From Pseudoflavonifractor sp964504285 (GTDB lineage: Bacteria > Bacillota > Clostridia > Oscillospirales > Oscillospiraceae): DNA of 8,936 nucleotides. The position numbers and the translations under genes were made by a program. Shown piece by piece: positions 1 through 5,756 of this stretch (the stretch's first letter is position 1; each line of letters opens with the position of its first letter). Below the pieces are notes generated by a model. The model was not told the DNA's origin, searched no databases, and saw only the letters and a program-made list of their open reading frames with translations. The stretch is taken from assembly GCA_964504285.1 (NCBI GenBank), contig CAZDDZ010000099.1, forward strand, positions 1 to 8,936. The letters are read 5' to 3'.

Positions 1-618
1 CACCACCAGCATTACCACCAGAATCACCACCCAGCCGCCGGCAGAGTCGTACTCCTCATAGTCGTTACCAACGCCGAAATTATCCAGATACACGCCGTTC
101 ATAGCCTTGTAAAAGTCCATGGTACCAGCGGCGAACTTTTCATTGTTGTAGGCTTCATTCAGAATACCAGAGAGCATATTCTCCACATTGCCGGTGATAA
201 TTGTGGAAAAGTCGTTGCCGGTGGCGACATAGTAAACGCCGTCCTCAGCCGAGACCGCCAAAATAGCGTCACCCTCACCCAGTCCCATATCGATGCCGTT
301 ATCCCACGCAAAGTCTTCAACGCTGCCCCCGCTCAGGCTCTGAGTGGAGACAAAGGCAATTACGCTGTTGTAGCGGTTATCCCAGTTGGCGTTGTAGAGC
401 AAAATGCTCGACCGGGTGGCGTTATCCAGTACTCCGGCCTGATCATAAAGGTAGCCCTCATATTTGCCGGTGGACAGCGTTGTGTCCAGACTCTCGCCGT
501 TACTAACCCCTTGGTTAACCTGCTCTACCGGCTTGCGCCACTGTCCAATGCCGATGGCACCGGCAATAATAACAAGGGTAATCAAAATGGCGACGCCCTG
601 TTTTTTGAAAAACTTCAT
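1..618 (-). CDS. TPM-domain membrane protein (C-terminus cut by window edge)
   Basis: The reading frame stays open from an ATG at 618 to the window edge, giving 206 residues without a stop, so the C-terminus is missing. A ribosome site AAGGAG lies just upstream of the ATG. Residues 8-25 form a hydrophobic N-terminal membrane anchor (GVAILITLVIIAGAIGIG) after a basic MKFFKK start. A soluble region from about residue 55 (GYLYDQAGVLDN) to about 180 reads as a TPM domain, including GLGEGDAILAV and VYYVATGNDF at 112-137. A second hydrophobic stretch begins near residue 196 and runs into the edge. TPM domains are found in membrane-anchored proteins of uncertain role (YgcG-like; the TLP18.3/Psb32 relatives have reported phosphatase activity), so no reaction is assigned. 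It lies downstream of xpaC and telA on the same strand, 279 bp after telA, and may be cotranscribed with them. I saw no convincing promoter of its own. Confidence 0.8.
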   Translation of the reverse strand, partial: MKFFKKQGVAILITLVIIAGAIGIGQWRKPVEQVNQGVSNGESLDTTLSTGKYEGYLYDQAGVLDNATRSSILLYNANWDNRYNSVIAFVSTQSLSGGSVEDFAWDNGIDMGLGEGDAILAVSAEDGVYYVATGNDFSTIITGNVENMLSGILNEAYNNEKFAAGTMDFYKAMNGVYLDNFGVGNDYEEYDSAGGWVVILVVMLVV

Positions 619-671
619 AGTTTACTCCTTCGCCTGTAAATCATACGCAACAGCGGGCACCGTTCTCTATG

Positions 672-762
672 GCTGCGCAAACGCTTGGGACGCGCCACTC
701 GGCGCGACGATGGCTCGCTTTCTTACCCGCGCAGTTCCAAAAGCTTCTGCTTGGGCTCGCCC
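672..762. repeat. 91-bp direct repeat, copy 1 (ghost of the telA 3' end)
   Basis: This segment matches 847-937 at a constant offset of 175 bp with about five mismatches in 91 bp. On the minus strand it encodes a relic of the last telA codons (EPKQKLLELRG then TAA), but no upstream telA sequence adjoins it. It contains the short stem CGCGCC-ACTC-GGCGCG at 691-706. It sits between telA and the TPM gene and codes for nothing convincing. Confidence 0.9.
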
Positions 763-764
763 GT

Positions 765-790
765 CCCATGGAACACAAGTGTCCCATGGG
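765..790. other. Stem-loop in telA-TPM intergenic region
   Basis: Two arms of 12 nt (CCCATGGAACAC and GTGTCCCATGGG) flank a 2-nt centre and pair almost perfectly, with one G-U wobble when read as minus-strand RNA. No T-run follows, so it is not a classical terminator. It could stabilise or separate parts of an xpaC-telA-TPM transcript; that role is inference. Confidence 0.6.
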
Positions 791-813
791 TCCCCGTGGC
801 TCCTCTATCTGCT

Positions 814-834
814 CGGGCGGAGTGAATCCGCCCG
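814..834. other. Stem-loop in telA-TPM intergenic region
   Basis: The arms CGGGCGGA and TCCGCCCG form a perfect 8-bp GC-rich stem around a 5-nt loop. It lies between the two direct repeat copies and lacks an adjacent T-run on either strand. Together with the neighbouring stems it makes the telA-TPM gap unusually structured. Confidence 0.6.
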
Positions 835-846
835 GCATCAAGGTTT

Positions 847-937
847 GCTGCGCAAACGCTTGGGACGCGCCACTCGGCGCGACGACGGCTCACTTTCTTA
901 CCCTCGCAGTTCCAAAAGCTTCTGCTTCAGCTCGCCC
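847..937. repeat. 91-bp direct repeat, copy 2 (overlaps the telA 3' end)
   Basis: This is the second copy of the 672-762 repeat. On the minus strand its first 40 bases are the last codons of telA (GELKQKLLELRG plus TAA stop) and the rest is downstream sequence. It includes the stem CGCGCC-ACTC-GGCGCG at 866-881. A further short stem GTTTGC-TGC-GCAAAC at 843-857 straddles its outer edge. Confidence 0.9.
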
Positions 938-2124
938 TCGATGCGGCCCAGCTCCACTTCTGCTTCTCTGCGCTTCTGCGCGCCCTCTTTTTGAATATTC
1001 ATAACTTCATCCAGGGTGGAGATAAGCTGCTGGTTGGTGTGCTGGAGGGTCTCGATGTCCACCACGCTGCGCTCGGCCTCCTTGGCCGTTTCGATGGTGC
1101 CCATCTTGAGCATGTCGGCGTTCTTCTGGAGGAGCTGGTTCGTCATATTGGTCACGGCGCTCTGGGCGGCAGTGGCCTGACGGGAGTGCTCCAGACCCAA
1201 TGCCAGCACCATCTGGCTCTTCCAGAGGGGGATGGTGTTCACCAGCGAGGACTGGATTTTCTCCAGCATAAGGGTATCGTTATTCTGAATCAGGCGGGTC
1301 TGGGGACCCATCTGGATGGAAATCATGCGGGTAAGCTCCAGGTCGTGGAGCTTCTTCTCAAAGCGGCTGGTGAGGTTTGCCATGTCGTTATACTTCTGGG
1401 CATCCTCCTGTGCGCCGGTCTCGGCAGCCTTTTTGCGCAAATCCTCCAGTGTAGTTTCGCGCACCTTTTGTAGCTTCTTCTTGCCGGCAATGATATACAT
1501 GGTCAGCTCTTTATAATACTTGGTGTTCAGATCATACATCTGGTCAAGCATGGCGATGTCCTTCATCAGGGTAACCTGATGGGTTTCCAGCACCTGTGCA
1601 ATCTTGTTGACATTGGTCTCAGCCTTGGAGTAGCTGGCCTTCATTTCCTCCAGCTCGTTGCGCTTTTTCTGAAAGAATCCGGCGATTCCCTTTTTCTCGG
1701 GTGCGGAAAAGCCCTTGAGCTGAACCACCAGGCCGGAAAGAGCCTCGCCCACCTCGCCTAAATCCTTGGTGCGGACGGAGTTAAGGGTGTTTTCAGAGAA
1801 GCCGGCAATATTCTTCTGAGCAGATGCGCCGTACTGCAGCACTACGTTAGAATCGGTGATGTCAATCTTCTCGGAGAAGTCATTGACCATCTTCCGCTCG
1901 GCCTCGGTGAGCATACTCTCGTCGATTTGAACTGCCTTGGCCTCTTTCTCCTTCTGGGCGGCGGCGGTGTCCTCCAAAGTAATTGCGCCCTCCAAGGTCA
2001 GGCTGGGTGCCTCGGGAGTTTTCATGGTGGCCTCCGCCACAGCGGTAGCCGTCTCGGTCAGCACGGGATCGGGAGCACCCTCCAGGGTCAGTTCGGGAAT
2101 CATATCCATATTGTCAGCCATCAT
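898..2124 (-). CDS. telA: TelA/YceH-family toxic anion resistance protein
   Basis: This 408-residue protein has the hallmarks of the TelA (KlaA/YceH) toxic-anion-resistance family, including the region near residues 87-125 (KIDITDSNVVLQYGASAQK, followed by NIAGFSENTLNSVRTKDLG). The remainder is long, charged and helical, as expected for a largely coiled-coil cytosolic protein without membrane segments. The first ~70 residues are low-complexity and acidic and carry the motif LTLEGA twice (12-17 and 42-47) plus a related ITLED. The family is linked to tellurite resistance and cell-envelope stress, but its molecular activity is not established. The ATG at 2124 has AAAGGA seven bases upstream; the ATG at 2121 is an equally good in-frame alternative. 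It follows xpaC by 62 bp, so the two are probably one operon. Its last 12 codons and stop lie inside a direct repeat duplicated 175 bp downstream. Confidence 0.9.
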   Translation of the reverse strand: MMADNMDMIPELTLEGAPDPVLTETATAVAEATMKTPEAPSLTLEGAITLEDTAAAQKEKEAKAVQIDESMLTEAERKMVNDFSEKIDITDSNVVLQYGASAQKNIAGFSENTLNSVRTKDLGEVGEALSGLVVQLKGFSAPEKKGIAGFFQKKRNELEEMKASYSKAETNVNKIAQVLETHQVTLMKDIAMLDQMYDLNTKYYKELTMYIIAGKKKLQKVRETTLEDLRKKAAETGAQEDAQKYNDMANLTSRFEKKLHDLELTRMISIQMGPQTRLIQNNDTLMLEKIQSSLVNTIPLWKSQMVLALGLEHSRQATAAQSAVTNMTNQLLQKNADMLKMGTIETAKEAERSVVDIETLQHTNQQLISTLDEVMNIQKEGAQKRREAEVELGRIEGELKQKLLELRG

Positions 2125-2186
2125 TCATGCGTCCTTTCATGAAGAAAAAATCCGTCATCGACAGACTATTTTTCTTTTTCTTTGAT

Positions 2187-2864
2187 TTAAATACCCATCT
2201 GCGTTCCGCCCAGGCCTTCTCGCGCCAGCAGATTTTCCATGACGGTAATGTCGGTGGAAATGTCCAGCGCCTCATCGCCGAAAAGGGCATCCAACTGCTT
2301 ATCAAAGGCGGCGGTCACAGTGTACATCATAGAGTCAATTTTACCCATGGTGCCATCAATATTCGTGCCGGAAACGCCGGTTTCGTCCATGCGGTCATAG
2401 GCATTTAAGAGCTTGAGGGTGGTAGGCAGGTAAAAATTGAGGAACTGGGAGATTTGGGACAGCTTTCTGGGATTTTCGATGACGTGACCGATGATTTTTC
2501 CCGTCACGTCCTCCAGGTGGTCAATCTGGGCGGAGATTTTCTCCCCCTTAATATTGTCGTTCAGACGGCGCATCTCGGTCAGAGCCTTGTCCCGCTGGTC
2601 AATCACCTTGTCAAGCTCCGGGTTGCCGGTGGACTTTTTCTCCGCCTTTGTAGCGGTCTTGGCCTCGGCCTTAGGCTCGGGGTCAGGGGTCTGGAAGGTC
2701 TTGTCGGGGAACACCGCCTTGGACACAACAAAGACCAGTACCGACGCTACGGCAGCCAGGATATAGTGCACAGGGGCATACAGCGGAAACAAAAGCGCCC
2801 ACGCTGCCCAAAGAACCGCCACCAAGTAAATGGGGGTAACTGATTTTTTTACCACTTTTGCCAT
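2187..2864 (-). CDS. xpaC: XpaC-like membrane protein (5-bromo-4-chloroindolyl phosphate hydrolysis family)
   Basis: The predicted protein has 225 residues. Two hydrophobic helices at about 11-29 (PIYLVAVLWAAWALLFPLY) and 33-52 are followed by a Pro/Lys/Glu-rich linker (about 58-80). A soluble alpha-helical domain then begins near NPELDKVIDQRDKALTEM. This layout and the immediate pairing with telA match the XpaC/YceG-associated family, named for an indirect effect on X-phosphate hydrolysis; no enzyme active site is evident. The frame is open as far as 3164, but that extension would overlap the divergent ilvA gene. The ATG at 2864 has a strong GGAGG eight bases upstream and a promoter behind it, so this start is chosen. 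It is the first gene of the probable xpaC-telA(-TPM) operon and is likely a membrane-tethered partner of TelA (inference). Confidence 0.85.
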   Translation of the reverse strand: MAKVVKKSVTPIYLVAVLWAAWALLFPLYAPVHYILAAVASVLVFVVSKAVFPDKTFQTPDPEPKAEAKTATKAEKKSTGNPELDKVIDQRDKALTEMRRLNDNIKGEKISAQIDHLEDVTGKIIGHVIENPRKLSQISQFLNFYLPTTLKLLNAYDRMDETGVSGTNIDGTMGKIDSMMYTVTAAFDKQLDALFGDEALDISTDITVMENLLAREGLGGTQMGI

Positions 2865-2872
2865 AGCTTTTT

Positions 2873-2877
2873 CCTCC
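2873..2877 (-). promoter_or_regulatory. Ribosome binding site deciding the xpaC start
   Basis: GGAGG on the minus strand lies eight bases before the ATG at 2864. It supports this start over the upstream in-frame extension that would reach into the ilvA coding region. Confidence 0.8.
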
Positions 2878-2926
2878 AAATCATAACAAGAGACCGGGCA
2901 GAGGCAAGCTTCTGCCTTATTATAGT

Positions 2927-2956
2927 ATTGTACCGCCCAAATGCCTTGAGTGTCAA
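2927..2956 (-). promoter_or_regulatory. Sigma-A type promoter for xpaC-telA
   Basis: On the minus strand TTGACA (plus 2951-2956) and TACAAT (plus 2927-2932) are separated by 18 bp. The match to the housekeeping consensus is near perfect. A second TATAAT-like box lies just downstream. The predicted leader of about 55 nt carries a small stem (GGCAGA with TCTGCC) ahead of the ribosome site. Confidence 0.75.
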
Positions 2957-2963
2957 GAACTCG

Positions 2964-2992
2964 TTGACTTTGCACACATAATTCATTAGAAT
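2964..2992 (+). promoter_or_regulatory. Sigma-A type promoter for ilvA
   Basis: TTGACT at 2964-2969 and TAGAAT at 2987-2992 are separated by exactly 17 bp. The predicted start of transcription near 2999 leaves only about 25 nt of leader, so there is no room for a T-box or leader-peptide attenuator. Its -35 lies seven bases from the -35 of the divergent xpaC promoter. Confidence 0.75.
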
Positions 2993-3024
2993 AAAGAGAA
3001 CGTGAAAAAAGGGAGTCCTGTCGT

Positions 3025-4245
3025 ATGATGACGCTGGAAGATTTCAAGGCCGCCCGTGGGGTACTTGCGGGGGTTATTGCCAATACGGACTTGGTGCACA
3101 GTCCCGCCTTCTCCAAGGCCACCGGAAACAATGTATACTTAAAACCGGAAAATATGCAGGTCACAGGTGCTTACAAAATTCGGGGCGCTTACTTTAAGCT
3201 CTCCACTCTCACCGAGGAGGAGAAGTCCAAGGGACTGGTCACCGCCTCGGCAGGCAACCACGCCCAGGGCGTCGCCTACGCCGCCCAGGCGGCGGGCTGT
3301 CCCGCCACCATCGTCATGCCCACCACCACCCCCTTAGTAAAGGTCAACAACACCAAGGACTTGGGCGCTCGGGTCATTCTGCACGGCGAGACCTTTGACG
3401 ACGCGGCGGAGCGGGCCCAGGCTCTTGTATCCGAGGAGGGCTTAACCTACATCCCCCCCTTTAACGACCTGGCCGTCGCTACGGGTCAGGGTACCATCGC
3501 CTATGAGATTTTTCAAAGTCTGCCCGACGTGGATGTGATTTTGGTGCCCATCGGCGGCGGCGGCCTGGCTGCCGGAGTGTCCACCCTGGCTAAGCTCCTT
3601 AATCCCAACGTGCAGATTATCGGCGTAGAGCCCACGGGAGCCGCCTCCATGAAGGCCAGTGTGGAGGCGGGGCACATCGTCACACTGCCCAAGGTTGAGA
3701 CCATTGCCGACGGTGTAGCCGTGAAAACCCCCGGCGAATTAGTATTTCCCTATATCCAGAAGAACATTGACCGCATTCTCACGATTGAGGACGCCGAGCT
3801 GGTGGATGCCTTCCTGGATATGATGGAAAAGCACAAGATGGTGGTGGAAAACGCCGGTCTTTTGACCATAGCCGCCCTATCCCATCTGGACGTTAAGGGC
3901 AAAAATGTAGTCAGTGTGTTATCAGGGGGAAATATGGACGTGATTACCATCTCCTCTCTGGTGCAGCACGGACTCATTAACCGGGGACGCATCTTCACCT
4001 TCTCAGTGCAACTGCCTGACCGACCGGGCGAGCTGCTGCGGGTGGCCGGTATTGTGGCGGGTGAAAACGGTAATATCATTAAGCTGGAGCACAACCAGTT
4101 TGTAAACATCAACCGTCAAAGCGGCGTGGAGCTGCGGGTCACCCTGGAGGCCTTCGGGCATGTCCACAAGGACAGCATTCTAAAAGCCCTGCGCAAGGCA
4201 GGGTACGATGCGCAGGTGGTCACTACGGCCGACTTTTACAACTGA
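3025..4245 (+). CDS. ilvA: Threonine ammonia-lyase (threonine dehydratase) with one ACT domain
   Basis: The enzyme deaminates L-threonine to 2-oxobutyrate and ammonia using PLP, feeding isoleucine synthesis or fermentation to propionate-type products. The fold-type II PLP core is clear: the PLP lysine is K51 in TGAYKIRGA, the substrate loop SAGNHAQG is at 75-82, the phosphate-binding glycine loop GGGG is at 177-180, and SGGN is at 300-303. Residues ~325-400 form a single C-terminal ACT domain (LPDRPGELLRVAGIV at 330-344), as in the medium-length clostridial enzymes, which suggests allosteric control by an amino acid. At 406 residues it is full length. The ATG at 3025 follows GGGAG by nine bases; a second ATG is immediately adjacent. 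It stands alone, with no other isoleucine genes nearby, so a catabolic role is as likely as a biosynthetic one. Confidence 0.93.
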   Translation: MMTLEDFKAARGVLAGVIANTDLVHSPAFSKATGNNVYLKPENMQVTGAYKIRGAYFKLSTLTEEEKSKGLVTASAGNHAQGVAYAAQAAGCPATIVMPTTTPLVKVNNTKDLGARVILHGETFDDAAERAQALVSEEGLTYIPPFNDLAVATGQGTIAYEIFQSLPDVDVILVPIGGGGLAAGVSTLAKLLNPNVQIIGVEPTGAASMKASVEAGHIVTLPKVETIADGVAVKTPGELVFPYIQKNIDRILTIEDAELVDAFLDMMEKHKMVVENAGLLTIAALSHLDVKGKNVVSVLSGGNMDVITISSLVQHGLINRGRIFTFSVQLPDRPGELLRVAGIVAGENGNIIKLEHNQFVNINRQSGVELRVTLEAFGHVHKDSILKALRKAGYDAQVVTTADFYN

Positions 4246-4256
4246 CGACTGATTGC

Positions 4257-4282
4257 CCCCCGCCGGGCACGCCCGGCGGGGG
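4257..4282 (+). terminator. GC hairpin after ilvA, possible terminator
   Basis: The arms CCCCCGCCGGG and CCCGGCGGGGG form an 11-bp perfect stem with a 4-nt loop, starting 11 bases after the ilvA stop. There is no T-run after it, so it is at best a non-canonical or factor-assisted terminator, or a 3'-end stabiliser. Confidence 0.5.
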
Positions 4283-4409
4283 ACTATCTGAAAGCGGCGG
4301 CCACCCGGAGGCGTCCTGTGGGAATGCCGTACGGGGGGGAAGAACCCAAAACTGCGCTTCGGGGCGTTTCCGCTGGGCTATCCTATGCCGCGGACGAGTC
4401 TCCGGTGCT

Positions 4410-4573
4410 TAGAACCTGTATTCATAGCTCTCGTGGCCGAATTTTTGAGGTGAAATCGTCTCAGGCAAGGCGAAAAGTTGCCGTCATACCGACGTATTAC
4501 AAGGCTTTTCGCCGATGTATGGGGCGATTTCGCCCGAAAAGGCGGTTGTGCGAGCCTATGAATACAGGTTCTA
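4410..4573. mobile_element. MITE-like palindromic element with 18-bp perfect terminal inverted repeats
   Basis: The ends are TAGAACCTGTATTCATAG (4410-4427) and its exact reverse complement (4556-4573). Inner segments also pair: GGCGAAAAG at 4469-4477 with CTTTTCGCC at 4505-4513, and GGTGAAATCG with CGATTTCGCC. The whole element therefore folds into one long imperfect hairpin around a 27-nt centre. It has no transposase, so it would be non-autonomous. The outermost TA on both sides is compatible with a TA target duplication (IS630/Tc1-mariner style), but this cannot be told from the terminal repeat itself. It is probably multicopy in the genome (inference). Confidence 0.8.
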
Positions 4574-4629
4574 TCCTAAAACGAGTATACCCCATGGTTG
4601 TGAAACCCCCATAAAGGAGCGATTAAAGA

Positions 4630-5277
4630 ATGGTTAAAATATCTCCCTCCATCCTCTCCGCCGATTTTGCAAATCTCCAGCGGGATATTGAGCGGGTACC
4701 CAACGCCGACTGGCTTCATGTAGATGTAATGGACGGCATGTTTGTGCCCAACATCTCCATCGGTGTGCCGGTGGTGCAGTCTCTGCGCAAGTGCACCGAC
4801 ATGTTTTTGGACGTGCATCTCATGGTGGAAAAGCCCGTCCGATATATCGAGGCCTTTGCCAAAGCCGGCGCCGATCTTCTCTCCGTCCATCTGGAGGCCG
4901 ATATGCCCCCTCAAATTAAGGCCGCTCTGCGCCTGATGGAGACGCACGGCGTAAAAAAGGGCATTGTCCTGCGCCCCATTACCGCCGCCGAGGCGGTGAT
5001 CCCCTATCTTCAGGACGGCCTTGACCTAATCCTTTTGATGACTGTGGAGCCCGGTTTTGGCGGTCAGTCCTTTATGGCCGACCAGCTGCCCAAGCTTACC
5101 GCCCTGCGCGGATATATTAACCAATACTGCCCCACCTGCGACTTGGAGGTAGACGGCGGCGTAAATGCCGAAACCGCCAAGCTTTGCGTAGCGGCGGGCG
5201 CTAACGTGCTGGTAGCAGGCTCCGCCGTCTTTGGGGCGGCCGATCCCGCCGCCGCCGTAGAAAGCTTGAGAGGTTAA
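4630..5277 (+). CDS. rpe: Ribulose-phosphate 3-epimerase
   Basis: This 215-residue TIM-barrel enzyme interconverts ribulose 5-phosphate and xylulose 5-phosphate in the pentose phosphate pathway, in the cytosol. Family signatures are present: SPSILSADFANL at the N-terminus, the metal/catalytic motif HVDVMDGMFVPN with H30 and D32, DVHLMV with H63, the phosphate-loop region TVEPGFGGQSF at 138-148, and the second catalytic Asp D175 in LEVDGGVN. The length is normal. The usual GxALNPxTP strand appears here as GIVLRPITA, replacing the common Asn by Arg; related clostridial enzymes also vary there. The ATG at 4630 has AAAGGAG ten bases upstream. It heads a tight plus-strand cluster with the cupin gene (3-bp gap) and recR, and its upstream region is occupied by the MITE-like element. 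Confidence 0.95.
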   Translation: MVKISPSILSADFANLQRDIERVPNADWLHVDVMDGMFVPNISIGVPVVQSLRKCTDMFLDVHLMVEKPVRYIEAFAKAGADLLSVHLEADMPPQIKAALRLMETHGVKKGIVLRPITAAEAVIPYLQDGLDLILLMTVEPGFGGQSFMADQLPKLTALRGYINQYCPTCDLEVDGGVNAETAKLCVAAGANVLVAGSAVFGAADPAAAVESLRG

Positions 5278-5280
5278 GCC

Positions 5281-5709
5281 ATGCCCACTTCTCTTACCCC
5301 GGAGGAGGCCGCCCGCTTAGGTGTGAGTACACTCCACGAGCGGATGGACAACGGCGAGTATCGCTTTCGTCTGCGCCACACCGACGGCAGCTCCTATATC
5401 CGCACTCAGGCCGGTGAAACCAGCGGCTGGCAGAACAGCCACCTGCACAGAATGACCTTCGAGCTAAACGTGGTGCAGGAGGGAGTTATGCTCTTGGTAG
5501 AGGATTTGTGCGGCACACCGGAAATCCGGGTACTCCGGGCCGGTGACTCCTTCCTCAGCCGCCCCAACGTGCCCCATAACAGCTACCTGATGCCAGGCAC
5601 CGTGGCGCACACCGTAAAAATGTCCTGCCCGCCGGAGGGGGACTGGGTTGCCTGCTCCGCCCTGGACCCCGTTTGCCGTGCCCTTGACATCAATAAACTT
5701 TTGACGTAG
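5281..5709 (+). CDS. Small single-domain cupin protein of unknown function
   Basis: The 142-residue protein has a nearly canonical cupin metal site. Motif 1 is G49-x4-H54-x-H56-x4-E61-x6-G68 (GWQNSHLHRMTFELNVVQEG), and motif 2 is G88...P95-NVPHN with H99. The three His and one Glu would bind a divalent metal. There is no signal peptide or membrane segment, so it should be cytosolic. I do not recognise the specific subfamily; cupins include sugar-phosphate isomerases, dioxygenases and pure binding proteins, so no substrate is assigned. It starts 3 bp after the rpe stop with an AGAGG-type site overlapping the rpe end, which points to translational coupling, and recR follows after 47 bp. Proximity to rpe suggests but does not prove a sugar-phosphate-related role. 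Confidence 0.8.
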   Translation: MPTSLTPEEAARLGVSTLHERMDNGEYRFRLRHTDGSSYIRTQAGETSGWQNSHLHRMTFELNVVQEGVMLLVEDLCGTPEIRVLRAGDSFLSRPNVPHNSYLMPGTVAHTVKMSCPPEGDWVACSALDPVCRALDINKLLT

Positions 5710-5743
5710 GACCCCATTCCATTGGGCCGCCTATTTCCCTTTT

Positions 5744-5748
5744 GGAGG
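5744..5748 (+). promoter_or_regulatory. Ribosome binding site deciding the recR start
   Basis: GGAGG sits eight bases before the ATG at 5757. The in-frame TTG at 5742 overlaps this site and cannot be the start if the site is used. Confidence 0.85.
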
Positions 5749-5756
5749 TTTTTCTC

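Larger units (their letters stand above)
4246..4629. other. Non-coding gap between ilvA and rpe
   Basis: This 384-bp stretch holds a GC-rich hairpin directly after ilvA, a loose inverted repeat (4305-4405), the 164-bp palindromic MITE-like element (4410-4573), and the rpe ribosome site AAAGGAG (4613-4619). A 98-codon open frame at 4318-4614 runs through the repeat element and is not considered a gene. I see no convincing promoter for rpe outside the repeat. Confidence 0.7.

Noticed and set aside
619..671. Possible promoter for the TPM gene
   Set aside because: TATGAT can be read as a -10 box, but nothing like a -35 lies 16-18 bases upstream of it.
641..841. Minus-strand 66-codon frame between telA and the TPM gene
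   Set aside because: It crosses repeat copy 1 in a frame different from the telA relic, spans two hairpins and lacks a ribosome site.
672..937. CRISPR-like array from the two repeats
   Set aside because: There are only two copies, the unit is 91 bp and overlaps a coding region, and no cas gene is present.
464..1004. Plus-strand open frames over the TPM gene start, the repeat region and the telA end
   Set aside because: They are antisense to recognised genes or run through direct repeats, and the translations show no family features.
2454..2843. 129-codon plus-strand frame inside xpaC
   Set aside because: It is antisense to a gene with clear membrane helices and family features; the GC-rich codon pattern explains the open frame.
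2993..3024. T-box or attenuator leader for ilvA
   Set aside because: The predicted leader is only about 25 nt, with no specifier-type structure or terminator.
2865..3164. 100-residue N-terminal extension of xpaC
   Set aside because: It would overlap the start of the divergent ilvA gene and both promoters, while a strong GGAGG supports the start at 2864.
4318..4614. 98-codon open frame between ilvA and rpe
   Set aside because: Most of it lies within the palindromic repeat element, it has no ribosome site, and its composition follows the repeat rather than a protein family.
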